Part shown: positions 52,481-64,000 of the stretch, in pieces
Layout of the letters: each line of letters begins with the position of its first letter
Position numbering within the stretch: position 1 is the first letter of the stretch
Source: Zizania palustris
Lineage: Eukaryota > Streptophyta > Magnoliopsida > Poales > Poaceae
Length of the DNA: 64,000 nt
NCBI GenBank assembly: GCA_019279435.1
Contig: JAAALK010000081.1
Span: 27,430,457-27,494,456 of the forward strand
Direction of reading: 5' to 3'
Position numbers and translations under genes: made by a program
The notes under the pieces: generated by a model
The model's database searches: none
Told to the model about the DNA's origin: nothing
The model's input: only the letters and a program-made list of their open reading frames with translations

Positions 52481-53440
52481 ATTCACAATGGTGAGTTTTA
52501 TAGCACTGTTTCTTAGAATGTCATGTCAGATTTACAACTGAATGAAATATCCTCTTTCAGTGAAGAGTTTCATTTCACTATTTTCTAAGCTAACTAGTGT
52601 AATTAAATGCAACTAGCTCTCATTAAATATCATCTCTCTGATGAAACGATTTAGTTCTCAATGGTTGTTTCATTTCGTTTCATCCGTCTTAGAAACGGGT
52701 TAGCAGCATGTCATGGTGATGACACTACTTCATTCTCTTTCTTCATTAATTGAATGTCGTGTAAGCAAAAAATCTGATGTGGCATACTCCCTCCGGTTTC
52801 AAAAAGGATGTCGTTTTGGACATGATTTAAGATACCAAGGAATGATTAATTTGTGTATACTTTCCTTGTTTGCCCCTATTAAATACAATGCATTAGTAAA
52901 GATAGCACGGGAAACGAGAAGAAAGTAGTACTACTTCGGGGGTATAAACGTCCAAAATGCACAATAAAATATAAAACGACATCTTTTAGGCAACTTTTGA
53001 TACAAGTCTAAAACGACTTCCTTTAAGAAACTGGAGGGAGTAGTAATTAATATCATGAAATACCCCATGAAACCTCCATTATGAATAGCGTGGTGAGTTT
53101 CATAGCACTGTTTCATAGAATGTCACGTCATCTTTACAACTGAATGAAATATCCTCTTTCAGTGGAGAGTTTCATTTCACTATTTTTTAGGCTAACCAGT
53201 GTAATTAAATGCAACTAGCTCTCATGAAATACTCTCTCTCCGATGAAACGATTTAGCTCTCAATGGTTGTTTCATTTCATTTCATCCGTCTTGGAAACGG
53301 GTTAGCACCATGTCATGGTGATGACATTACTTTCTTCTCTTTTTTATTAATTAAATGTCATATAAGCAAAAAAATCTGATGTGACATGTTAATTAATACC
53401 ATGAAACATCCCATAAAACTCCTATTGTGAATAGCATAAG
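52481..53440. mobile_element. dimeric MITE: two direct units of about 350 bases, the first split by a Stowaway
   Basis: Unit 1 runs from CTATTCACAATGGTGAG (about 52482) to about 53089, excluding the Stowaway at 52787-53040. Unit 2 runs from about 53084 to 53438. The units share long stretches, among them TTTACAACTGAATGAAATAT, TAATTAAATGCAACTAGCTC and CATGTCATGGTGATGAC. The outermost ends are inverted (CTATTCACAAT and ATTGTGAATAG), and a third ATTATGAATAG lies at the joint. Confidence 0.85.
52787..53040. mobile_element. Stowaway MITE 2, nested in the dimeric MITE
   Basis: Starts CTCCCTCCGGTTTC and ends GAAACTGGAGGGAG, with TA on both sides (52785-52786 and 53041-53042). It shares GCACAATAAAATATAAAACGA with Stowaway 1 in the opposite orientation. 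Confidence 0.92.
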
Positions 53441-53700
53441 AAAATAAGTTACTGAAACGTGTGTAAATTTCTGAAAATATGTGCACGGAGAGGAAAACCA
53501 TGCACCGGTGAAATGACAATTAAACAAACAAAATTTTATAGTATTGGTAGGATTCGAGGCATATGCGAACAAATTAACACTTCGAAAGCAGCGAAAAGAA
53601 GCGGCTACTTGCTTCTTTCCCAAGGTTTGAGATCGTTGGGATGCCCGAACTCCTCTAGCTGTTTGTGTTTGATATGACAGTGTGGTGGTGTGCGAGTTTA

Positions 53701-53985
53701 GAGCAAGTATAATAAGTTTATGTAAGTATATTACAAAACTTGACATATTAGATTAGTAGTGAGGTGGAGGAGAGAAGGAAGAAGAGAGAATAAAAGCGGG
53801 TTACTAGTTAATAGCCTACTCATACACAAGTTCCAATAAACATTGTGAGATGGTGTAATATGTTACACATTAAATGCATGATACATATAGCCAACTAACT
53901 ATTATATGAGTTGACTATTAGATTAGCTACATGTGACATGACACAAATATAAAATCAACAACTAGCTATATTATTAAACTTGCTC
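53701..53985. mobile_element. Tourist-like MITE with TTA duplication
   Basis: GAGCAAGTATAATAAG at the left is inverted at the right (TATTAAACTTGCTC). TTA lies directly outside both ends (53698-53700 and 53986-53988), as expected for PIF/Harbinger-type elements. Confidence 0.85.
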
Positions 53986-55290
53986 TTACAAGGCGGTGAT
54001 CGAGTTCAAGTGGTGGGGAATCGGTGGCAAGAAGTCGACGACGAAAAGACCGACAACAAACGAGCTCAGTGGCAGATCCGTGTGTTTCAAATTTATCTAT
54101 AATTTAGATTATCGATAAAATCGAACACCATTCGTATCAATCCGCCAGCTGCCCAGTCACTTAAAATCATTTTGAATCGAAGAACAAACAATCTTTTTAC
54201 TGTTGTCCGGGAGAAAACACGCTCAAAGGCATAAGCATCTCCCATATTGGCCAAAATCTGGACCACGACCACATCAGCGGTTCATGCAAAGACATACATA
54301 CATTGATACATACAGCTAAAAACAATTCCACCCCCCTAACGACAAACAGGGTAGATCCGCGCAGAAAATCCCAAACCTCCCACCTTTCACCACTCACCGC
54401 GGTTAAAGCGGCCGCCGGAGACAACTTAAAAGAAAGTTTAGGTTTCTTCTAAACTTAGTCGTAGATTCTGAAAGAAAAAACTGTCGTGAGTTGTAAACTG
54501 TGGAAAAACTATTGTGAGCTGTGAGCTATATAAAAGCTGAGAAGTTCTTTGGTTGGATTAGTTGCGGATTTATATTTTAGTAGTTCATAATGTTTAGTTA
54601 CATTATTAATGTGTAATTTTACATGTAAATTATTTTAATCATGATGTTTTGTAATGTTTATATTAAAATTATATATTTTTAAATTACACTAAAATGATAT
54701 ATTTTATTAAAATTTCACTTTTTCAAAATTTACATGAACCGATATGTTTTAATAGGATGATAGGTAATATTTATTCAAAGTTGAACTGAGAAACTGTAAA
54801 ATATGGGTTATACCAGCTTTCAAATTGTACTATGAGAATCTACAGATTCTGAAAAAACAGGGTGACCAAAAGAGCTGTTTAGTTCAAAATCCAGATTCCG
54901 AGCTAAGAAGTTGGTTCAAAAATCTGAAACAAACATACCCTAAATCTTATAAAATTCTTTTAAAAAAACTCCATTTCAAAAGAGCCCTTAATTATTTATG
55001 TGCCACACCGTTATTTACCTATTCATCAAATATAATATTAATATTTGTTTATTTATCAGCATGTTATTACAATCTTATAATATTAGGGTTCATCTGGAAT
55101 ACATTTTTTAAGGAATTTTAGAAAATTTAGTGTAATTTTTATGAAAATTTTATAAAATTCATGCATTCCAAATAAACTTTACTTTTATGGCATTTTGTAC
55201 GAACCCACATGAAACTTTCATCTTTTTTGTGTTACCAAATCTGTCCCTTCTTCTTTCTGCGGGTGACGATTCTTCATCCCGTCGAGCCGC
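53986..55290. other. intergenic stretch upstream of the receptor-like pseudokinase
   Basis: No gene seen. Bases about 54447-54945 have loosely paired ends (GTTTCTTCTAAACTTAG and CTGAAACAAACATACCCT) and repeated TGTGAGCTGTGAGCT motifs like the hAT-like elements at 12989 and 14711, so a degraded element is likely. Confidence 0.4.
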
Positions 55291-55399
55291 GGAAAGATAG
55301 ATGAATATTAATATTTGACGAATCGATAAACAATGGTAACGCGAAAGTAATTAACTTTAAAAAACCTAGTTTACTGCTGCGACGCCCACCATCTCCCCC

Positions 55400-57103
55400 G
55401 CTTTGGCTGGATGCTGGTCTCTGCTTCCGTGCCAGTGCCCAACCACTCCTCTGCAAGTCTGCAACAATGCCGGCTCGTCAAGCTGTCAACTTTTATTCTA
55501 CTGCTAATCATCGAGAGGGAGAGAGGAGGGACGATGGTGGGATGGGACATGGGTGTGTGTTTTGACTGTTTTCATATAGGGGACCTCTGGTGAGTCGTGA
55601 GTTGTGACTGAGGTTAAGGGGAGAGAGGCCGGAGGCGGTAGGGCAGCTTAACTTGCCCACCGGCCACCGTCCAGAGGCCATTAATGCCGTGCAGGACCGA
55701 GCTGCCGGCTGCTGCTTCTGGTTGCTGACTGCCTGCTGCTGGGTGGTGTGAGTGAGTGAGTGAGTGAGTGAGTGAACGCGCGCTCCCATGTGCACTGGGC
55801 CGCGGTCTCCTGCCTGCAGTGCTGCTGGTCCTTCTCGGCGTCTCCCACAGTCTCACCTGCTCCGCCGCTCCCCTCGTTAATTCCCGGCTGCTGGGTGGTG
55901 AGGAAGAAGGGAGAGAGCTCGGTGTGGGTGCTAGGGTGGGGGTGGGGGTGGGGAGATTGGAGAATGCTGCTGCTGGTTGAGGGTTCTTGCCTTCTTGGGT
56001 GCATTTGGGTGGGAGATGGCGAGGTGACTGCTTCTTGCGTTTGGCCTTTGGCTGGCGGCGTCGAGGTAGAAGATTCTTGTTTCTCTTTTGGTGCTCTTAA
56101 GTGGCATTGATGCCCTGCTTGCTGTTTGGTTCTTGTTATCTCGTTGCACTCTCCTCCTCTCAGTGTGAGTGAGAGATTTGGACTCAAAGATTCTGCATTT
56201 TCTCTTCCTGATTTTTCCTTCTGTTTCTCTCAGGCTCTATCCATTCCATCTTTCTTCTCTCTTGTTTTGCCAATTCTTACTGTGAGTTGTTTCTAGCAGG
56301 AAACTTGGAATCCATTTTTTAAAAGATAACTTGGAATAGCTTCAAGTTTAGCGTTTTTAGCTTGCTGGGTTTTCATATCATTTTGTTTCTTGGTAGATAT
56401 TTCTCCAGTTTTTTCCTTGTAAGCTCGGATTCGTTTCTTATCTGTTAAGCATTTTTTTCCAAGTTCTCCAGTCAGGATGCTGTATGTGCCGTGTACTTCT
56501 ATCAAAACCTTTAACCAAATAGTTATTTTCATGAGCCCGAATCCGTTCAGTTTGCTGTAGATATGCTCTCATTACACATTAATGGTCTGTCCTGTTGCTT
56601 GGAATGTCATTTTCTTCGTCGGTCGGGACCGTACAGATTTTTAAGGCCGCAGCTTACATATTTTTTATTCGAACAAGTGAAAATTATTATCTTATTCGTC
56701 TTTGTTTTCTCCAATCTGATGTACTGTCCCGTTTCCAAAGTGGACTGTTCTTGAAAGAAGCTTAGCTCAGTTTTGTTATTCAGTTTCTTTACTGTTTGGG
56801 CTATAAATTACACCTTTTGGCTTGCAGGAAACTGTTATGTGAGAGCAATGGGCACCAGGGTATTTTCTTAGGGACCACTGGCCATCCTACAACTGTTTTC
56901 TCCTTCACTGACACTCCAATCTTGGCTGAAATTTTGATTTTTTTTTTGGCTCGAAAGTGGTATAATTTAGCAAGACAACTATTCTGACTTGTTAGAGCTC
57001 TGGGCACTTAGATTGGGTTCAACTCTAGCCTACATTAGCTTGCTTAGAATTGAAAGGCTTTTGAAGAAGAAGAAGAGGAGTTCTGGGCACTAGCTGAACT
57101 CCA
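55400..57103 (+). other. promoter and long 5' leader of the receptor-like pseudokinase gene
   Basis: The region has a GAGT-type tetranucleotide repeat (55747-55775), CT/GA-rich sequence and several short upstream frames. Possible leader acceptors are TTTCTAGCAG before 56301 and GGCTTGCAG before 56829. I could not fix the transcription start. A SINE-like tail lies just before the coding start. Confidence 0.45.
57018..57080 (+). repeat. Au-SINE-like 3' remnant in the leader of the pseudokinase gene
   Basis: TTCAACTCTAGCCTACATTA, then CTTGCTTAGAATTGAAAGGC and a GAA-rich tail, compare with 5985-6075. It ends about 25 bases before the ATG at 57104, so it is probably part of the mRNA leader. The similarity is partial. 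Confidence 0.45.
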
Positions 57104-60100
57104 ATGGGGTGTCTGTTTAGTGCCGTTTTTGTTCTCATGACCTGTTCAATGTTATTCCCAACAAGTGAACAGTCCTCACAGAGTGAGGTGCTGCAGCAGC
57201 TCAGGAAGCAGCTGGAGTACCCAAGGCAGCTGGATGTATGGAGTAACCCAAGCAGTGACCCCTGCTACACCCAGCCCACTTCGGTGGTTGCCGTGGCATG
57301 CGAGGGGAACGCCATAACCGAGCTTAAGATCATCGGTGACAGGATCACGAAGCTACCAAATTTCAGTGGCTATCCTGTCCCTAATGTCACCCTCTCTGAA
57401 GCCTTTGTTCTTGATTCGTTTGTTACTACACTTGCAAGGTTGCCCACCTTGCGTGTTGTTATCCTGGTTTCGTTGGGACTATGGGGTCCTCTTCCTGACA
57501 AGATTCACCGGTTGTCATCTCTTGAAGTGCTTGATTTGAGCTCCAATTTTATGTATGGATCAATCCCTCCGAAGCTATCAGCCATGTCAAAGTTGCACAC
57601 CTTAACATTGGATGGTAACTACTTCAATGATACCGTGCCAGACTGGCTCAACTTGTTGTCGAACCTCACAGTTCTTCGGTTGCAGCGTAACCGGTTGAAG
57701 GGGCCTGTACCAGAATCAATTGCTAAAGCTACTATGCTTACTGAGCTTGCTCTTGCTGGAAATAGCATCACTGGTGAGTTTCCACATTTGGGAAGTTTAA
57801 GTAAGCTTGAGATGCTGGATTTGAGGGACAATGAGTTGGATGGAAAGATTCAGGGGATGCCTACAACATTGGTAACGATCTTACTCAGCAAGAACTCACT
57901 TAAGGGTGAAATTCCTGAGCAGTTTGGTCTGTTGAACCTACTTCAGCATCTTGATCTCTCATTCAACTTTCTTGTGGGGAAGCCTCCTGAAAATCTCTTT
58001 GCTCTTCCAAACATCAGTTACCTCAACCTGGCAGCGAACATGCTCACCGGATCACTTTCTAGTAGTTTAACATGCAGCAGCACTCTTGGCTTTGTGGATT
58101 TGTCTACAAACCAACTCACAGGTGACCTGCCTGACTGTCTCAATGTTAATGTCAATAACAGAGTTGTCAAGTTTGACGGTAATTGCTTTAATGATGACTC
58201 TGAACACCAGCACGAAGTTAAGTATTGTCAACAACCTCACAAGGGGAGAGGATCAAGCAAGGATGTTGGACTTGTGGTCACTGTTGTCGGGATAGTGTTT
58301 ATTGTGCTTGTGCTTTCTCTTCTATTAATGGCTTCAAACAAAAGAAGCTGTCAGAAAGTTTTAGCAGAACAGCAATTGTTGCAAAAGCAAATTCAAGATA
58401 ATTCGACTCCAGGAATGTCTTCTGAACTGCTAGTGAGTGCAAGTAAGTCTTTTTCTGCAGCAATGTTGCAGTGTTATATATATGTGTGCCAAATTTTGTA
58501 CGACCTATAGAATGATGTGTTAGACATTAATCCTGTGTGCATCACTGCGTCCCATGTTTTGAGGTCCACCCAGCTGATTGTTTGTCATAGTCCACACATA
58601 GATGCATGTAGAGTTGTAGACTATCCTATCCTAGTTTCTATTATTTACATGTCTTCAGCTTAATGGTAGAGTGATGGTACATTATAGTTTACAAAGAAAA
58701 TGTAACGTTTTATGGCATGTCCCCTTAATGATAAACAAAAGATAGTTTTACTTCCTCTACTGAAATTATCTTGTCCCTCACTTCATTGCAGGGTACATAT
58801 CTCAAGCTGTGAAATTAGGGACACAAATAATGCCCATGTACCGTGTATTTTCTTTGGATGAGCTCAAGGAAGCATCAAAAAGCTTTGAACGGTCTGCGTT
58901 TTTAGGCGAGGGGTCAATTGGAAAGGTCTGTTGATATGTTCAATATTTGTCAGATTTAGTTCTGAATTCAAACCATACGTGAGAAATAAGTATACTGCTA
59001 ACAGTATAATTGCTCCATTTAACAGTTAACAGTATGATTACTCTATTTTATTAGCTCTGCGGACTAGATAGTTTCCGAGCATTCTTGCTCATGCTATTTT
59101 AGTGCTGCATTTCATATAGCTCACTCTCTCCATTTGTTATACTCTTTGTTTTCAGTTATACAAGGGGAAACTAGAGAATGGAACCCTGATTGCCATAAGA
59201 TGTTTGGCATTGCACGAACGATACTCAATAAGGAATCTTAAGCTTCGCTTAGATCTACTTGCAAAACTTCGTCACCCGAATTTGGTTTGCCTCTTGGGAC
59301 ACTGTATTGATGGTGCAGTTGATGAATCAAGTGTAAAAAGGGTTTTTCTTGTTTATGAATATGTACCTGGTGGAACTCTTTCTTCGTATCTTTCTGGTAA
59401 GGAACTACACCTAAATGTGACGAATCAAAGTCATATGAAGTGATCACAAATTAATCTATAATTTACCATTTGTAAATGTCTTTGCTGGTAGGCGCAAGTC
59501 CGGAGAAGACTCTGAAGTGGAGTGATAGGCTCCAAGTGCTGATTAGCATTGCTAAGGCTGTGCATTTCTTACATACTGGAATAATTCCTGGTTCCTTATA
59601 TAACCGTTTAAAGCCTTCTAGTGTTTTGCTTGACGAACACCTTATGGCAAAACTGAGTGACTACGGGTTGTCCATAATTACAGAGGAGATATACAAACCT
59701 GAGGTTGGCCTTCCATATCATAGAATGATCCTACTCTCCTCTTCCCGTGTCTATTTACGAGTTTCATTGACAGTCATCTTTGTTTTGATGCCCTTATTCC
59801 TCTTTACAGGCAGTAGAAGGGCAGAGATGTATACAAAACAATGCTGGAGAACTGTAAGTACCTGCAGAACAACTTGTAGCGCATTGATTTTCTTATCTAT
59901 ACTAGTTTAAAAGAAGCTAGTGATGATGAATTTGTCACCAACACTAGCTTCTCACTGACACGTGGATCTCTATTGTTAGTAAAATTTATATTACTTTTAA
60001 AATCGGTATACTATTTTTGAAACCAAATTACGATGAATGATATTTTTTCATGTTTTAAGTTATTTATATCATTTGTATGTGTTCTTTTAATGTTGTAATT

Positions 60101-63100
60101 TTTTTCCGTTGTAATGCATGGATACTCAACTGGTTCTTATACAAAGATGCATACAACATCTGGATAAGGAATTCAGCGCCTCAGATATGGTTGTGTGTTA
60201 ATCACATTCACATCTAGACATCTAGTCATCTAATAGTGCATCTGATGCATTGAATTTGAGAAGGAACTCTGGTTATAGAGTTGAAGCATGCTATAACAAT
60301 ACAACTGATGACCAGCCATGTTGAAAGTTTAATATTTATTCATGTTTTTATAGGGAAAATTTGGATGACGTGTTTTCTTTTGGATGCATTTTACTTGAAG
60401 TTCTCATGGGGTCAAAACTGCATAGAAAAGAAGACCTCCCTGTGCTAAGTGAACTGGTATGTTCCCTTTTGTGTTTTCAGTAATGATACTTGATCAAATA
60501 CCCAGAAGATACTTCTAGAACAATGACATTGAATCAAGATCTCTGTAGTACTTAGATGGAGCCCTTCCTGAACTATGTGAAGTTTATTGTGGATTAAACT
60601 ATCTAACAAGTTCAATATAAATATTTGTTGGTAGGGTATGACTTTGGTCCTATTTGTGGTGTGCTGCAAGCCTTACATAAATGAGCCAATGAGGTCACCC
60701 TGTAACTGAAAACAACATTGTTAGCACACCGTGTGATGTTGAAAATTAATTGTGTGGTGATATCATAAGATGGATTATGATTAGTGATAGAAAAACCGGC
60801 TGATTAACTTATGACATTGCATGTCCTGTTAATTTAGTGCATAATTGGCCATAAAATTGGGTGGCTGATTAATTGTGGTCAACCTATACAGTAGCGGCTC
60901 CAGAAAATTTTCTTTGGGTGTTCCTATTAATACTAGGAAGCTTCAAAATATGTCATAAGTATAGTAAAAAACTTTGTCATAAATTCATAAATCCACAAAA
61001 ATCAACATTTAAATCCATTAATCATAAAGTTCTAATACATCAACATCAACATCAACAAAGCCTTTTAGTCCCAAGCAAGTTGGGGTAGGCTTAGTGATAT
61101 CACATATACAAAAGTAAATCAAATATTTAATCTGGACTATGAATACTAAGACATTAAAATTGTAAATATAATCTATATTCTGCAACGCTAACACAGTAAT
61201 CACTCAATCAACAATTTAACATGCTCAATTTATTATTGAATTAACAGGCCAGCCTATTAGCCAAATACCTGACTCAGTGAGGAATTAGGGCTGCACGAGC
61301 GGTGTGGGCGTCACTGCGTCAGGCTAGTGGGCGCGATTTTGCGATGTCCGGAGCCTAGAAGGGCAGTAGCCAGGACCAGGAGGGGGCGTTGGGGGCTCGA
61401 GCGCCGGCGGACAGACGGAACGGTCGGGGCGCCCGACCGACCGACGGACGAGTGGAGTTGGAGGGAATGGAGGGGGATGACCGGATGGGGCTTGGGGATG
61501 GAGCTTCGGAGGGGTCGCCGGGGTCACTGCCATCCGCCGCGCCGGTCGCCGGGAGCGCCGGAGCAGCCGAGTGCAGTTCTAGCAACTGGTGTTGTGGCGC
61601 CGCTACGAACGTACGGGAGCTTCCAGCGATAGCGCAACGGCGCTATCGGCGCAGGCGCGCAGCGATGGGAGATTGTTCAATGTGTGTCTCAGGTAGCAGT
61701 GCAGCTAATGGGTTTTGGGCCAAATTCTAACATATACTGATATAATGGATCAAAATGCAGGGTAGTCCAGGGCCCACCTGGACTACCCTGTAGAGCCGCC
61801 ACTGAACCTATATAAAAACCCCTTTTGCTAGGATTTTCTCCGGATGCCCTTTTCTTGTTTTCCCTCTTCAAGCACTCTAGCCATCAACACCTTTCGAGTC
61901 TCCTTTGCCACCGCCGCCTCCCCACACCCATCATGCCATTGGTGCCCTCACCGCAGCCTTGTCCCATACATTCCTTCTCACGCACCAGTCGCCACCACCT
62001 CCTGACATGTCCCCTCACTCTGTCGATGCCCTTGGCTACTCCCTGCCCCCCTCACTATTTTGAGTAGCTGAGACTTGAGTGAGTGTGAACTGTGGAGTCT
62101 TCACTCTTGAAGACTACTGTGAAAGTGTGAATGGTCCAAATTGAAAACAGCCTTTTCGAGATCTTATACATGTTTTTTGAGAATAACCAGTAGGAGAGGC
62201 TCCTACCATAGTTATATATATTAAAAAGATTAGTAAATTCACATTTGAGAAGGCAATCCTTCAAATCTAACTCTAACCTCTAAAAGAAAACAAGATTACA
62301 GATTTGCTATCCATTGTACTATCAACTCTCTTATAGAGGGATTACATCTTTGACTCTGTTTTTAGCGCGGTAGTGAACTGATTGAGCCAACTATTAATCG
62401 AGGGAACTTCATGCCGGAAGGTGCAGTTATTTCTGTGCAGCCAGATGGCCCAAGCCCCGGTTACGATAATCTCCATAGAAAATTTCAACCGCAGTCTTGG
62501 TTACCGGTTGATTACATAAGTACATTATGACAACTAATTACCGGTTGATCGATTAATTCAGTGAATCCTCGATCAACCGATTAATCCCTACTCTCCAATC
62601 AGCAGATCAGCTCAGCTAACCGATAACCGATCTCTTTAACATTATTTATGATAGCAGAGGCATACATAAATTAGTATAAAATGAAATTTTCAAGCATTTC
62701 TGTTTGATTGAATTCACTCAACAAAGAACGTTTGATGCACAAATCTTCTGAGTCATGTTGCTTACAATGTAAGTAGTACAAAATTTAATATCTGGACTAA
62801 TTCAGCATGATAAAAACTTCACAGCTGTCTAGAAACCTACATGATAGTGCTCTGATCATACCGGCACAATCAATGCATGTGAAAGGAATCATAAAAGAAA
62901 AATTTTCTTGTATCTGCAGGTTGTGTCGATATCAAGACAGGAAGAGAGCGAACAAGTTATTGATCCGGTTGTGCTGGGCACGTCTTCACAAGACTCTTTG
63001 TCGATGGTGATCTCCATTACTGCCAAATGTTTATCAGCTGAATCTTCAGCCAGACCTTCGATCGAAGAGGTTCTCTGGAATCTGCAGTATGCTGCACAAG

Positions 63101-63156
63101 TCCAGACAACAGCTGACGGAGACCAGAGATCAGAAGTTTCCTCGCAGGCTTGTTAG
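57104..63156 (+). CDS. leucine-rich-repeat receptor-like pseudokinase (At3g03770 type)
   Basis: Seven exons join in frame to 769 codons plus stop: 57104-58442, 58792-58925, 59156-59396, 59492-59703, 59810-59853, 60354-60456 and 62920-63156, all GT-AG. A signal peptide (residues 1 to about 22) leads into an N-cap region and about nine LRRs (about 95-345; for example SLEVLDLSSNFMYGSIPPKL, NLTVLRLQRNRLKGPVPESI). A membrane segment lies at about 388-410 (VGLVVTVVGIVFIVLVLSLL). The kinase-like domain keeps the glycine loop GEGSIGK, but VAIK is LIAIR, HRD is replaced by YNR (in NRLKPSSVLLDEHL) and DFG is DYG, so phosphotransfer is unlikely. Such proteins act at the plasma membrane, probably as scaffolds or co-receptors; the ligand is unknown. 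The last intron (2.5 kb) holds transposons. Confidence 0.93.
60889..61804. mobile_element. hAT element with CAGTGGCGG termini
   Basis: The left end CAGTAGCGGCTCC and the right end in reverse complement CAGTGGCGGCTCT match. The exact 8-bp duplication AACCTATA flanks it (60881-60888 and 61805-61812). It contains a SINE-like tail (61036-61092) and a GC-rich block (about 61,270-61,690). No transposase. Confidence 0.92.
61036..61092 (-). repeat. Au-SINE-like 3' end inside the hAT element
   Basis: In reverse complement it reads CTAAGCCTACCCCAACTTGC followed by TTGGGACTAAAAGGC and TTGATG repeats, the best of the three SINE-like tails in the window. Confidence 0.6.
62173..62488 (-). mobile_element. 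3' fragment of an L1-type LINE
   Basis: On the minus strand it encodes RLKFSMEIIVTG and then AWAIWLHRNNCTFRHEVPS, the C-terminal end of plant LINE ORF2. A 3' untranslated region ends CTACTGGTTATTCTCAAAAA, very like the LINE at 16990-19260. It lies antisense in the last intron of the pseudokinase gene. Confidence 0.85.
62551..62628. repeat. terminal part of an AT-rich repeat family, copy 2
   Basis: Shares GATTAATTCAGT, ACCGATTAATCCCTA and CCGATAACC with 35875-35946. The family was not identified. Confidence 0.5.
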
Positions 63157-64000
63157 CTTAACTGAACTTAAACACCATGAAAGTCATTGTCCATATTGGA
63201 TAAAGGAAAGTTCCTCCTTGCATGTTACTGGAAGTTCATACGATCTTTTATATGCCGCTCGCTCTTTTGCTTACATATGGATCCTAAGATCATATGTCAC
63301 TGAGAGAGCGATTGATATATAAGGGAACGGGTAAACTTTCAGTGGCATATAACAAATTATCTTTTATAAACGACGGTGCCATCTGTGAAAATCAATCTGG
63401 TCTTGGTGTGAAGAAGAAGAGAATGACAAACTGACTGATCTTCCTGGGAGTAATCCAGCTGGGGAATAATCCTGCATTTGCTACTTCAGCAGCGTTTGTG
63501 GCACATCTACAAATCAATTAACATGTCAAATGTTGTAAGCTAAACACAGATGTGGTCACTTGGTTGCGTCCTGTAAAGAATTTTTTCTCGATTACGTTTT
63601 TATATTGCCGCGCAAGCATCAGCATCGCTTGGCGAGGATCATTTCTTGAATCATGGTATTAGGACACTTCCGATGCTCCAACTTAAATAAAGTTTTTAGA
63701 GAAGCTGTACTTTTGGAGCGTTGCACAAATAATCCACTGATATCCTGTCATCTGTTAGCTATACGAAGCCACTGTCCATGTTCTTCTTAGTAGGTCATGA
63801 CTAGTGAGAAAATTGCTAAGTGACTCACAATTGTGCAATTAATGCGAGCATGTCTTTTTTTTTTCAAGGATTATGACTGTATTTTTAACTGTAGGAACAT
63901 TGTTAAATGATCATGTGCTTCAGGTTCGAGATTTTCTTTTTCTTAGTGAAGGAAAACAAATGAGGAAAGGAGTCCTCCAGCAGACTATCACTCCAAAGAT
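63157..64000 (+). other. 3' region of the pseudokinase gene and right edge
   Basis: Downstream of the stop codon. No further gene or clear mobile element is seen to the end of the window. A possible polyadenylation signal (AATAAA) is at 63686-63691. Confidence 0.4.

Larger units (their letters stand above)
60457..62919 (+). other. last intron of the pseudokinase gene (2.5 kb)
   Basis: Borders GAACTG|GTATGT and ATCTGCAG|GTTGTG. It contains a hAT element (60889-61804), a LINE 3' fragment (62173-62488) and part of an AT-rich repeat (62551-62628). Confidence 0.85.

Noticed and set aside
52481..53440. CRISPR-like regular repeats
   Set aside because: The repeats are two MITE units about 600 bases apart (with a Stowaway between), not short repeats with unique spacers, and this is a plant nuclear genome.
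55681..56187. 168-codon minus-strand frame before the pseudokinase gene
   Set aside because: It reads the tetranucleotide repeat (SLTHSLTH-like runs) and CT-rich leader in antisense.

Overview
This window is nuclear DNA of a monocot grass, most likely an Oryza (rice) species. I infer this from GC-rich first exons, canonical plant introns, grass-type Stowaway and Tourist MITEs, copia, gypsy and LINE retroelements, and the gene content. No prokaryotic or viral gene was seen. Splicing was worked out by hand: every exon junction given below keeps the reading frame and, apart from two unusual introns, uses GT-AG borders.

Left part (1-11,500). The first 469 bases are the 3' end of a Ty1/copia element sitting in an intron of a urease gene on the minus strand; urease exons 1-4 lie at 2286-505 and the rest of the gene lies outside the window. 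Divergent from urease is DRL1/KTI12 (4196-7868, plus), a partner of the Elongator tRNA-modifying complex; it has a U12-type AT-AC intron. It is followed in tandem by DPM2 (10369-10710, plus), the small ER-membrane subunit of dolichol-phosphate-mannose synthase.

Middle part (14,106-47,311). One gene fills this 33 kb: a DEAH-box RNA helicase of the DEAH4 type on the minus strand, 16 exons and 718 codons by my count. Its introns carry nested transposons: a LINE, two complete copia elements with target-site duplications, an internally deleted gypsy-type element, a further LTR, and several hAT elements and MITEs. Its 70-base exon 13 lies between two introns of about 10.7 and 10.8 kb. Three GC-rich hAT elements with related termini and perfect 8-bp duplications lie in these introns, one of them inside a copia reverse transcriptase.

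Right part (47,312-64,000). An 8 kb AT-rich intergenic stretch consists largely of MITEs: Stowaway, a dimeric MITE with a Stowaway inside it, a Tourist-like element and a hAT element. It is followed by a leucine-rich-repeat receptor-like pseudokinase (57104-63156, plus; 7 exons, 769 codons) related to Arabidopsis At3g03770. Its last intron holds a hAT element and a LINE 3' fragment.

The five host genes act in separate processes (urea nitrogen recovery, tRNA wobble modification, ER glycosylation, RNA remodelling, receptor signalling), and I see no functional cluster. The notable signals are structural: two non-canonical introns, the hAT family, and how far retroelements expand one helicase gene without breaking its frame.
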